From Rhodobacter xanthinilyticus (GTDB lineage: Bacteria > Pseudomonadota > Alphaproteobacteria > Rhodobacterales > Rhodobacteraceae), in NCBI RefSeq assembly GCF_001856665.1, contig NZ_CP017781.1, positions 2,327,501 through 2,391,500 on the forward strand: a stretch of 64,000 bases of DNA, read 5' to 3'. A program made the position numbers and the translations under genes. Shown one piece after another: positions 8,510-16,334 of this stretch (its first letter is position 1; each line of letters starts with the position of its first letter). The notes beneath the pieces are model-generated. The model was given only the letters and a program-made list of their open reading frames with translations. It was not told the origin of the DNA and did not search any database.

Positions 8510-9781
8510 ATGAAGGGCATTATGAGTTACGACCTGATGGAAACCATCAGGAATACCAACGAGTGGATGGGTGCCTCCGCACGCGCCATGGCCTCCTACC
8601 CGATCTGGGGCCTGACGCCCCATCCGATGTTCAAGGTGATGTCGGCCTGGGGCCGCGTCACCGAGCGCAGCTTCGCGCGGATGGTGATCAAGCCCGACTG
8701 GGGGATCCGCTCGATCCCCGGCGAGGACGGGCGCGACCATCTGATCTCGGTCGAGACGGTGATCGACAAGCCCTTCGGCGCGCTGATCCATTTCAACGTG
8801 CAGGGCCGCGCGCCGATGAAGCGCCGGATCCTGCTCGTCGCGCCGATGTCGGGCCATTACGCCACGCTGCTGCGCTCGACGGTGGCGTCGCTGCTGCCCG
8901 ACGCGGAGGTCTATGTCACCGATTGGCATAATGCGCGCGATATCCCTGTCTCGGCCGGCAAGTTCGATGTCGAAGATTACACGCTCTATCTTGTCGAATT
9001 CATGAAACACCTCGGCCCCGACATCAACGTCATCGCCGTGTGCCAGCCCGCGCCCCTGACGCTGGCCGCGACCGCCTATCTGGCCGAGGAAGAGCCCGCC
9101 GCCCAGCCCCGCACGCTGACCCTGATCGGCGGCCCGATCGACCCCGATGCCGCCGCCACCGAAGTCACCGATTTCGGCCGCCGCGTCACCATGGGCCAGC
9201 TCGAGCATATGGTCATCCAGCGCGTCGGCTTCAAATACAAGGGCGCCGGGCGGATGGTCTATCCGGGGCTGATGCAGCTCGCCTCCTTCATCTCGATGAA
9301 TGCCGACAAACATTCCAAGGCCTTCCAGGACAAGATCCTCGCCGAGGCCAAGGGCGAAGGCTCCGAGCGCGATCACCACAACATCTTCTATGATGAATAT
9401 CTCGCGGTGATGGACATGACGGCGGAATTCTACCTCTCCACCGTCGAGCGGATCTTCAAGGGCCTCGAGATCGCGCAGAACCGCTTCACCGTGAACGGCA
9501 AGCGCGTCGATATCGGCAAGATTACCGATGTCGCGGTGAAGACCGTCGAGGGCGCGAATGACGATATCTCGGCGCCGGGCCAATGCGTCGCGGCGCTGCG
9601 GCTGTGCACGGGCCTGCCCGAGAGCAAGAAGGCCCAGCATCTCGAGCCGGGCGCGGGCCATTACGGGATCTTCGCGGGCTCCTCGTGGCGCAACAACATC
9701 CGCCCGCTGGTGCTCGAGTTCATCGACCAGAACGCCGACCCCGCGCCCAGCGCCAAGATCGCGCCGATCCGCGCGGTCTGA
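8510..9781 (+). CDS. phaZ: Intracellular poly(3-hydroxybutyrate) depolymerase
   Basis: 423 residues. It hydrolyses stored native PHB inside the cell. The sequence carries the intracellular depolymerase motif VCQPAP with the likely nucleophile Cys178, and the family's N-terminal block (YDLMETIRNTNEWMG). There is no signal peptide, consistent with acting on granules. Two ATGs are possible: 8510, with GGAG five bases upstream, and 8522 (MSYDLMET), which fits the usual family start and has AAGGG before it; the longer one is given. Divergent from phaC and closed by a strong terminator. Confidence 0.95.
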   Translation: MKGIMSYDLMETIRNTNEWMGASARAMASYPIWGLTPHPMFKVMSAWGRVTERSFARMVIKPDWGIRSIPGEDGRDHLISVETVIDKPFGALIHFNVQGRAPMKRRILLVAPMSGHYATLLRSTVASLLPDAEVYVTDWHNARDIPVSAGKFDVEDYTLYLVEFMKHLGPDINVIAVCQPAPLTLAATAYLAEEEPAAQPRTLTLIGGPIDPDAAATEVTDFGRRVTMGQLEHMVIQRVGFKYKGAGRMVYPGLMQLASFISMNADKHSKAFQDKILAEAKGEGSERDHHNIFYDEYLAVMDMTAEFYLSTVERIFKGLEIAQNRFTVNGKRVDIGKITDVAVKTVEGANDDISAPGQCVAALRLCTGLPESKKAQHLEPGAGHYGIFAGSSWRNNIRPLVLEFIDQNADPAPSAKIAPIRAV

Positions 9782-9800
9782 GCGGGCCCCTCACGTCAGA

Positions 9801-9825
9801 AAAGGCGCCCCGCGGGGCGCCTTTT
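9801..9825. terminator. Bidirectional terminator between phaZ and the iron ABC ATPase
   Basis: AAAGGCGCCCC-GC-GGGGCGCCTTT is an 11-bp stem with A-run and T-run on either side, suitable for both convergent genes. Confidence 0.85.
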
Positions 9826-10947
9826 TCATCTCTGCGAGGGGAAGACGAAACAGCGGTCGCGCCGGATCATCAGCCACATCGGCGTGCCGGGCTTGGGCAG
9901 GAAGACATTGGGCACGGTGGCGCGCAGCACCTCGCCATTGGCCTCCATGCGAAACTCCACAAGGCTCTCGCGGCCCATGAAACGCGCGCGCTCGACCACG
10001 CCCCGCGCGGGCGTGCCGTCCTGCACGGTCGGGTTCGGGCCGCGCCCGGCGCGGTCGAAGTCGATCTTGAGATGCTGCGGGCGGATCACGATGTCGATCT
10101 CGGTGCCGTCGGGGTGGCCGGGCGTCAGGAAATCGCCAAAGGGCGTGGGGGTCAGCGCGCCTTTGACGCGGCCCTTGATCACGTTGATATCCGAGAAGAA
10201 CGCCGCCGCCGCGCGGTCGGCCGGGGCGTTGTAAAGGTTGTAGGGCGCGCCGCGCTGCACGATCTTGCCCGCGCGCATGAGCAGGATCTGATCCGCCATC
10301 CGCATCGCCTCATGCGGCTCATGCGTGACAAGGAGAACCGCCGTCCCCTCCTCCTTCAGAAGCGCCAGCGTCTCGTCGCGGATCCCGTCGCGCAGCCGCT
10401 CGTCGAGCCCCGAGAACGGCTCATCCATCAGCAAGATCCGCGGCCGCGGCGCGAGCGCGCGCGCCAGCGCCACCCGCTGTTGCTCACCCCCCGAAAGCGC
10501 ATGGGGGTAGCTGTCGATATGGCGCGAAAGCCGCACCCGCGCGAGCAGCTCCTCCACCCGCGCGCGTTTCTCCGCCCGCGGCCCGGTGAGCCCGAAAGCC
10601 ACATTCTCCGCCACGCTCAGATGCGGGAAGAGCGCGAAATCCTGAAACATCAGCCCGATCGCGCGCCGCTCGGGCGGCACCCGGAAGACCGTGTCGCACA
10701 CCAGCGCCCCGTCGACGAAGATCTTGCCCGCGTCCTGCATGTCGACGCCCGCGACGATCCGCAGCGTGGTCGATTTTCCGCAGCCCGAGGGGCCGAGCAG
10801 GCAGGTCACCTGCCCCGCCGGGATCGAGAAGGACACATCGTCCAGCACCACCTGGCCGTCGAAGATCCGCGTGAGGTTCTGGACCTCGAGGCGCGGCGGC
10901 TCGGGCGGGGCGGCGGGCGGGACGGGCGCGGTTTCGGCAAGGCTCAC
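9826..10947 (-). CDS. fbpC: Ferric-iron-type ABC transporter ATP-binding protein (FbpC-like)
   Basis: 373 residues. All ABC ATPase motifs are present: Walker A GPSGCGKST, Q-loop MFQDFALFPHL, signature LSGGEQQR, Walker B ILLMDEPFSGLD and switch His in VTHEPHEA. The C-terminal third is a TOBE-like regulatory domain. The N-terminal 20 residues are Pro/Ala-rich. Closest in style to ferric-iron or 2-aminoethylphosphonate importers of the FbpC/PotA group. An FbpB-type permease lies separately at 20496-22181 and no binding protein is adjacent, so the pairing is an inference. Convergent with phaZ. Confidence 0.75.
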   Translation of the reverse strand: MSLAETAPVPPAAPPEPPRLEVQNLTRIFDGQVVLDDVSFSIPAGQVTCLLGPSGCGKSTTLRIVAGVDMQDAGKIFVDGALVCDTVFRVPPERRAIGLMFQDFALFPHLSVAENVAFGLTGPRAEKRARVEELLARVRLSRHIDSYPHALSGGEQQRVALARALAPRPRILLMDEPFSGLDERLRDGIRDETLALLKEEGTAVLLVTHEPHEAMRMADQILLMRAGKIVQRGAPYNLYNAPADRAAAAFFSDINVIKGRVKGALTPTPFGDFLTPGHPDGTEIDIVIRPQHLKIDFDRAGRGPNPTVQDGTPARGVVERARFMGRESLVEFRMEANGEVLRATVPNVFLPKPGTPMWLMIRRDRCFVFPSQR

Positions 10948-11029
10948 GGGGCTATCCGATCAAAATTCTCAGGCATCCCCCGGGGATAGCAGCGCCGCGC
11001 CCGCCACGCAAGCGCGCCGCCGCCCGCCT

Positions 11030-11812
11030 TTACAGGGTGAGGTTCGTCGCCCCGCCATCGGCGAGGATATTCTGCCCGACGATGAAACCCGCATGGGCCG
11101 AGCACAGAAACGCACAGGTCGCGCCGAATTCGGCCGCGGTGCCATAGCGCCCCACCGGGATCGTGGCGGCGCGCCGCGCGGCGGCCTCTTCCATCGTGAT
11201 CCCCTCGGCCGCCGCCACCGGCCCGTCGAGCGCGGCCATCCGGTCGGTGCCATGCATGCCGGGCAAGAGGTTGTTGATCGTCACCCCCGCGGGCGCCACC
11301 TGCCGCGCGGTGCCGGCGACAAAGCCGGTGAGCCCCGTGCGCGCGGTATTCGACAGGCCCAGCGGCGCAATCGGCGCGCGCACCGCCGCCGAGGTGATAT
11401 TGACCACCCGCCCCCAGCCGCGCGCCATCATCCCGGGCACCAGCGCCTGGATCATCGCGATCGGCGTGAGCATGTTGCCCTCGATCGCGCGCAGGAAATC
11501 CTCCCGCGACCAGTCGCTCCAGAGCCCGGGCGGCGGGCCGCCGGCGTTGTTGACGAGGATATCGACCGCGCCGCCCGCCGCCGCGAGCACCTCGGCGCGC
11601 CCGGCCTCGGTGGTGATATCGGCCGCGACCGGGGTGACGGTGACGCCGTAACGCGCGGAAATCTCCGCGGCGGTGCGGGTGAGCGCCTCGGCGCCGCGCG
11701 CGTTGAGCACGATCTCGACCCCCGCCTCGGCCAGCGCCTCGGCGCAGCCCCGCCCAAGCCCCTTCGAGCCCGCACAGACGATCGCGCGCTTGCCCCTGAT
11801 CCCCAGATCCAT
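11030..11812 (-). CDS. SDR-family oxidoreductase with replaced Tyr/Lys pair
   Basis: 260 residues, Rossmann-fold short-chain dehydrogenase/reductase similar to FabG-like proteins. The cofactor loop is present as AGSKGLGRG, followed by NNAGG and an ADGG C-terminal motif. The active-site stretch reads Ser141 then LGLSNTARTGL: counting 13 and 17 residues on from Ser141 gives Ser154 and Arg158 where the family normally has Tyr and Lys. Substrate unknown; it may use another mechanism or be non-catalytic. The ATG at 11812 is preceded by GGAGAAGC. Downstream of it, 82 bases on, is the iron ATPase on the same strand. Confidence 0.85.
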   Translation of the reverse strand: MDLGIRGKRAIVCAGSKGLGRGCAEALAEAGVEIVLNARGAEALTRTAAEISARYGVTVTPVAADITTEAGRAEVLAAAGGAVDILVNNAGGPPPGLWSDWSREDFLRAIEGNMLTPIAMIQALVPGMMARGWGRVVNITSAAVRAPIAPLGLSNTARTGLTGFVAGTARQVAPAGVTINNLLPGMHGTDRMAALDGPVAAAEGITMEEAAARRAATIPVGRYGTAAEFGATCAFLCSAHAGFIVGQNILADGGATNLTL

Positions 11813-11989
11813 GTCGCTTCTCCTTTGCTTTGGCCCAGATGTAGCGGCCCGCGCGCCACGGGCAAGCCCGGATCGCGCCCGCGCAGGCCCCGAAATACTT
11901 GACCCGAGGGACGTGAGTTGGTTAACCCTCCGGCAGTTTTGTCGTGCTATCAAGGGCACACAACCTTTTTGCAGAGTAGTCGCGCCGGT

Positions 11990-12985
11990 ATGTCTTCCGC
12001 CTCCCCCCTCCCCGCTCAGGCCGTCCATGTCTTTGACGCCGATCTGATCTGGGTGACGTCCGGCGCCAATCAGGGCGACGGGCTGGAGCCGGCGGAGAAT
12101 TGCGAGGCGGGCGATGTCTATCAGCTCGACGCCGAGGCCGAGACGCTGCGGATCTTGCTTGCGACCGGGGCGGACGGCGCGCAGACCATCGCGCAGGGCT
12201 CCGAGATCGGGCTGCCGGGCGACCGGGTGAGCCTGGTGGCGCGCCATGTGATGATGGCGCCCGATGGCGATACGGTCGATATCTTGTTGATCCGCCACGA
12301 GGAAAGTCATCGTCTCTTCGCGCTGCCGCTCTCGCCGATCGCGCCGCGGATGGATTACACGCTGCTCGAGGCGCATGAGGACCCGGGCACGGTGCGGCTT
12401 TCCGATCTCGTCTGCGTGGCGTTCACCACCGGCACGTTGATCACCATGGCGGGCGGCGCGCAGGCCCCGATCGAGACGCTTTCCCCCGGCGACCGGGTGC
12501 TGACGCGTGACAACGGGCCCCAGCCGCTGCGGGTGGTGGCGCGGGCGACGATGCGCGCGCTCGGCTCCTTCGCGCCGGTGGTGATCTCGGCCGGCACGCT
12601 GGGCAATGAGGGCGATCTGGTGGTCTCGCCGCATCACCGGGTGTTTCTCTATCGGCGCGGCGAGAAGCGGCTTGGCGAGACCGCCGAGATCCTCGTTCAG
12701 GCCAAGCATCTCGTCGATGGCGAGCATGTCTGGCGGCGCGAGGGCGGCTATGTCGATTATTATGCGTTGGTTTTCGATCATCATGAGATCATCTATGCCG
12801 AGGGGATCCCGGTCGAGAGCCTGATGGTCTCGGAGGCGACGCTGAGCATGATGCCCGAGGAGCTGACCTCGGAGATCCGCGCGCGGCTGCCCGATCTCAA
12901 ACATGCGCCGCATTTCGGCACCGAAGCCGGGCGCGAATTGCTCGAGACGGTGGGGCGTGAGGCGCTGTTTCGCAAGAAGGAGTGA
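11990..12985 (+). CDS. Hint-domain (Hedgehog/intein type) protein
   Basis: 331 residues from the ATG at 11990; an upstream in-frame start at 11918 would add 24 residues without a better ribosome-binding site. The N-terminal 140 residues have a short beta-rich domain with FDADLIWVTSGANQGDGL. Residues 145-300 form a Hint module: FTTGTLITMAGGAQAPIE, LSPGDRVLTRDNGPQPLR, VVSPHHRVFL and a GIPVESLM end. In this family a Cys normally stands just before the Phe of F-T-x-G-T; here it is Ala144, although Cys142 is nearby. The C-terminus after the Hint block is a short tail. Such proteins are frequent in Rhodobacteraceae; their role is unknown. Confidence 0.8.
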   Translation: MSSASPLPAQAVHVFDADLIWVTSGANQGDGLEPAENCEAGDVYQLDAEAETLRILLATGADGAQTIAQGSEIGLPGDRVSLVARHVMMAPDGDTVDILLIRHEESHRLFALPLSPIAPRMDYTLLEAHEDPGTVRLSDLVCVAFTTGTLITMAGGAQAPIETLSPGDRVLTRDNGPQPLRVVARATMRALGSFAPVVISAGTLGNEGDLVVSPHHRVFLYRRGEKRLGETAEILVQAKHLVDGEHVWRREGGYVDYYALVFDHHEIIYAEGIPVESLMVSEATLSMMPEELTSEIRARLPDLKHAPHFGTEAGRELLETVGREALFRKKE

Positions 12986-12987
12986 GC

Positions 12988-13050
12988 GCGCGGGGGCTCT
13001 GCCCCCCTGGCCTGCGGCCAGTCCCCAGGGATATTTCGACATCGTTGAAG
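12988..13050. repeat. Dispersed GC-rich intergenic repeat, inverted copy
   Basis: GGGGGC-TCT-GCCCCC, then GGCC-TGC-GGCC, then CCCCAGGGATATTTCGACATC. Read on the other strand this has the GATGTCGAAATATCCC order of the copies at 16277 and 39674. It follows the Hint gene stop. Confidence 0.6.
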
Positions 13051-13106
13051 GGGGATCGGGCGCGCGGATGTTCAGCGGTTTGGGCAGATAATTTCAGGAG
13101 ATTTTC

Positions 13107-13124
13107 ATGGGTTCGTTTCGTTGA
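13107..13124 (+). other. Five-codon open frame overlapping the lipoprotein start
   Basis: CAGGAG (13095-13100) is ideally placed for the ATG at 13107, which encodes only MGSFR before TGA. The TGA overlaps the TTG proposed as start of the next gene (TTGA). It may be a leader peptide with reinitiation, or the true start of the lipoprotein separated by a one-base deletion. Confidence 0.5.
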
Positions 13125-13630
13125 GCGCCGCGCCGGGGGCGCTTCTTTTGGCCGCGCTGGTGCTGGCCGGTTGTCTCGAGGGCCCGACCCCCGAGCAGAT
13201 CGCCGCCGCCGAGGCCCGTGTCGCCGAGCAGGACGCGCTGTCGCGCGCCGCGATCAAGCCGCTGGTCCCGGTCTGTCTGGCCGCGCTCGAAAGCGGCACG
13301 CCGGCCGCCCCTGCGGCGATGGCGCGGCTGGGCTACAAGGTGGGGATGCTCGGCAGCTGGGCCAGCACGACGGGCGCGGTGGCGATGACCGTCAAGTTCG
13401 ACGGCGAGAGCTGCAATTTCTCGACCAATTCCGGCGCGTTGCAGGGGATGGGCGCGGAGATCACCACCGCGCTCGAGGCGCGCGGCTACAGCCGCGACGG
13501 CACCGGCAAGGACATGTGGAGCCGCGGCGCGCAATATTCCTACACCAAGGGCGCGGTCGCGCTCGCGCTCACCGGCTCCTCGCACTATGCCTATGGGGTG
13601 CAGACCACCCTGCAGCTCAAGCGCCGCTGA
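13121..13630 (+). CDS. Putative lipoprotein, start uncertain
   Basis: 169 residues from a TTG. The first residues give a hydrophobic stretch ending LVLAGC, a lipobox with Cys18, so the mature protein should be lipidated and anchored in the periplasm. The start is odd: read from TTG the signal lacks the usual basic N-terminus, while the well-spaced ATG at 13107 is one base out of frame and would supply MGSFR. The rest has no motif that I recognise. Two Cys residues (VPVCLAAL and ESCNFST) could form a disulfide. prfC follows 48 bases downstream on the same strand. Confidence 0.7.
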   Translation: MSAAPGALLLAALVLAGCLEGPTPEQIAAAEARVAEQDALSRAAIKPLVPVCLAALESGTPAAPAAMARLGYKVGMLGSWASTTGAVAMTVKFDGESCNFSTNSGALQGMGAEITTALEARGYSRDGTGKDMWSRGAQYSYTKGAVALALTGSSHYAYGVQTTLQLKRR

Positions 13631-13678
13631 GCGCCCAAGCCCATTGCCCGCCCCGCGCCCTTCGGATAAAGGGCGGGC

Positions 13679-15274
13679 ATGACCCAGAACGCCGCCCTCC
13701 CGCCCGAAATCGCCCGCCGCCGGACCTTTGCGATCATCTCGCACCCCGACGCCGGCAAGACCACGCTGACCGAAAAGTTCCTGCTCTTCGGGGGCGCGAT
13801 CCAGATGGCCGGTCAGGTGCGCGCCAAGGGCGAGGCGCGGCGCACGCGCTCGGATTTCATGAAGCTCGAGCAGGAGCGCGGGATCTCGGTCTCGGCCTCG
13901 GCGATGAGCTTCGAGTTCCGCCAGTATCGCTTCAATCTGGTCGACACGCCCGGCCACTCGGATTTCTCCGAGGACACCTATCGCACGCTGACCGCGGTCG
14001 ACGCCGCGATCATGGTGATCGACGGGGCGAAGGGCGTGGAAAGCCAGACCCGCAAGCTCTTCGAGGTCTGCCGGCTGCGCGATCTGCCGATCCTGACCTT
14101 CTGTAACAAGATGGACCGCGAGAGCCGCGACACCTTCGAGATCATCGACGAGATCCAGGAGAACCTGGCGATCGACGTGGCGCCGGCGAGCTGGCCGATC
14201 GGGATGGGGCGCGAGTTCGTGGGCTGCTACGACATCTTGCACGACCGGCTGGAGCTGATGGACCGGGCCGACCGCAACCGGGTGGCGGAGAGCATCAAGA
14301 TCGAGGGGCTCGACGACCCCAAGCTCGCCGAACATGTGCCTGCCGATCTGCTCGCCAAGCTGCGCGAGGAGATCGAGATGGCGCGCGAGCTCCTGCCCGC
14401 CTTCGACCGGCGGAGCTTCCTCGAGGGCCATATGACGCCGATCTGGTTCGGCTCGGCGATCAACTCCTTTGGCGTCAAGGAGCTGATGGACGGGATGGGC
14501 GAATACGGCCCCGAGCCGCAGCCGCAAAAGGCCGCCGAACGCGCGATCGACGCGGGCGAGGGCAAGGTCACGGGCTTCGTCTTCAAGGTGCAGGCCAACA
14601 TGGACCCCAAGCACCGCGACCGCGTGGCCTTCGTGCGCCTCGCCTCGGGCCATTTCGAGCGCGGCATGAAGCTCACCCATGTGCGCTCGGGCAAGCCGAT
14701 GGCGGTGACGAACCCGGTGCTGTTCCTCGCTGCCGACCGCGAATTGGCCGAGGAGGCCTGGGCGGGCGACATCATCGGCATCCCGAACCACGGCCAGCTG
14801 CGCATCGGCGATGCGCTGACCGAGGGCGAGAAGCTGCGCTTCACCGGCATCCCGAGCTTCGCGCCGGAGCTCTTGCAAGCGGTGCGCTCGACCGACCCGA
14901 TGAAGGGCAAGCATCTCGAGAAGGCGCTGATGCAATTCGCCGAGGAAGGCGCGGCCAAGGTCTTCAAGCCGATGATCGGCTCGGGCTTCATCGTGGGCGT
15001 CGTCGGCGCGCTGCAATTCGACGTGCTGGCGAGCCGGATCGAGATCGAATACGGGATCCCGGTGCGCTTCGAGAGCTCGCAATTCACCTCGGCGCGCTGG
15101 GTCACCGGGCCGAAGGACGTGGTCGACAAGCTCGTCAACGTCAACAAGCAGCATATCGCCACCGACCATGACGGCGACATCGTGTTCCTGACCCGCCTGC
15201 AATGGGATATCGACCGCGTGGTGCGCGATTACGAGGGCGTCAAGCTCTCGGCGACCAAGGAGATGATGCAGTGA
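13679..15274 (+). CDS. prfC: Peptide chain release factor 3
   Basis: 531 residues. RF3 is a translational GTPase that recycles RF1/RF2 from the ribosome after termination. The RF3-specific G1 loop SHPDAGKTTLTE is present, then the switch II DTPGHSDFSED and the G4 motif NKMDRE. Domain II and the RF3 C-terminal domain follow with normal length. The ATG is 48 bases past the lipoprotein stop. The stop codon overlaps the GTG start of the next gene (GTGA), suggesting translational coupling. Confidence 0.97.
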   Translation: MTQNAALPPEIARRRTFAIISHPDAGKTTLTEKFLLFGGAIQMAGQVRAKGEARRTRSDFMKLEQERGISVSASAMSFEFRQYRFNLVDTPGHSDFSEDTYRTLTAVDAAIMVIDGAKGVESQTRKLFEVCRLRDLPILTFCNKMDRESRDTFEIIDEIQENLAIDVAPASWPIGMGREFVGCYDILHDRLELMDRADRNRVAESIKIEGLDDPKLAEHVPADLLAKLREEIEMARELLPAFDRRSFLEGHMTPIWFGSAINSFGVKELMDGMGEYGPEPQPQKAAERAIDAGEGKVTGFVFKVQANMDPKHRDRVAFVRLASGHFERGMKLTHVRSGKPMAVTNPVLFLAADRELAEEAWAGDIIGIPNHGQLRIGDALTEGEKLRFTGIPSFAPELLQAVRSTDPMKGKHLEKALMQFAEEGAAKVFKPMIGSGFIVGVVGALQFDVLASRIEIEYGIPVRFESSQFTSARWVTGPKDVVDKLVNVNKQHIATDHDGDIVFLTRLQWDIDRVVRDYEGVKLSATKEMMQ

Positions 15275-15738
15275 CGCCGCTGCCGCCCGATCTGACGACG
15301 CGCCTGACCGAGGCCGCCGGCGCGCCCGCGGGGCTCCATACCGTCGAGGCGCTGGCCGATCTGTGGCTGGCCGATCATGCCGAGGACGGCGGCGACCCGG
15401 AGGAGCCGACCTGGTCCGACCTCTGCGTCTTCGAGCTCGACGCCCACCCGGAGGTGCTCCTCGCCTTCATCCTGCGCGCGCTGCGCAAGGCCGAAACCGC
15501 CTGGCAGGCGGGGCTTCTGGCCGCGGGCCCGCTCGAGGATCTGATCGCCGCCCATGGCCCCGCGGTCATCGACCGGCTGGAGGATCAGGCCCGCCGCGCC
15601 CCGCGCGTGGCCTTCGCGCTCACCGGTGTGTGGCAGGGCGAAGGCACCGACCCCGCCGTCTGGGCCCGCCTCGAGGCCGCCCGCGCCCCGATGATGGAGC
15701 GCGGCCTCGACACCGGCGCCGCCCTGCCCCCGGCCTGA
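15271..15738 (+). CDS. Hypothetical protein, possibly DUF6869-like
   Basis: 155 residues from the GTG at 15271, which shares four bases with the prfC stop and has no separate ribosome-binding site, as in coupled translation. The sequence is helical and acidic, with TVEALADLWLADHAEDGG, HPEVLLAFILRALRKAE and LLAAGPLEDLIAAHGPAVIDRLE. This order of helices resembles the DUF6869 immunity-like family, but I am not certain. No signal peptide or membrane helix. Function unknown; position suggests co-expression with RF3. Confidence 0.7.
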   Translation: MTPLPPDLTTRLTEAAGAPAGLHTVEALADLWLADHAEDGGDPEEPTWSDLCVFELDAHPEVLLAFILRALRKAETAWQAGLLAAGPLEDLIAAHGPAVIDRLEDQARRAPRVAFALTGVWQGEGTDPAVWARLEAARAPMMERGLDTGAALPPA

Positions 15739-15808
15739 CACGCACCTTCAGGTTGCATTGCGCGCGCCCTGCTACCATAAGCCGCATGGTTCGGGGCCGG
15801 AGACGCGC

Positions 15809-16264
15809 ATGTTTCGCGAACTGACCGCCATTGCCCAAGCCTGCCTCACCGCCAAGACGGTGACCCGATCCGATCTCGACGTGATGCTCCTGCTCGCCGA
15901 GGCCGACCCGGACGCCCTGCCCGATCGCGCCCACGCCCAGCTGCGCGAGGCCGAAAGCGCCTTCCTGCGCCAACCCGCCGACCGGCTGAGCTACATCGAA
16001 CGCCTCGCGCGGCTCCTCAAAACCGCAAGCCGGCTGCAGCTGCGCCCCGATGCGCGCCGCCTCACCCCCCATTTCGCGCTCTCCGACGCCCAACGCGCCT
16101 TCGGCCTCGGCGCCTGCCTCGAGCTGCGCACCCGCCTCACCGAGGCGAGCTGGCTCAATATCCGCAGCCGCTGCCGCCTCCTCGACCGCCTCGCCGCCTG
16201 CGAGATCGAGCTCGGCGCCGAAACCGGCGCCTTCGACGTGCTGCGCCGCCACGCGCTCGCCTGA
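15809..16264 (+). CDS. Hypothetical helical protein
   Basis: 151 residues from the ATG at 15809, which has a CCGGAG ribosome-binding site; the longer frame from 15758 is not favoured. It is rich in Arg and Leu, all-helical, with no signal peptide or membrane segment. Recognisable features are only short: LTAIAQACLTAKTV near the N-terminus and SRCRLLDRLAACEIELG near the C-terminus. No family known to me. It is 70 bases after the preceding hypothetical and may be co-transcribed. Confidence 0.65.
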   Translation: MFRELTAIAQACLTAKTVTRSDLDVMLLLAEADPDALPDRAHAQLREAESAFLRQPADRLSYIERLARLLKTASRLQLRPDARRLTPHFALSDAQRAFGLGACLELRTRLTEASWLNIRSRCRLLDRLAACEIELGAETGAFDVLRRHALA

Positions 16265-16276
16265 CCCGCCCTTCAA

Positions 16277-16334
16277 CGATGCCGAAATATCCCGGGGGTG
16301 AATGGCCGCAGGCCAGAGGGGGCGGCGCCCCCGA
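16277..16334. repeat. Dispersed GC-rich intergenic repeat
   Basis: CGATGCCGAAATATCCCGGG, then GGCC-GCA-GGCC and GGGGGCGGCGCCCCC hairpins. Related to the elements at 5221, 12988 and 39674. It fills the space between two convergent genes and may end transcription of both. Confidence 0.6.
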
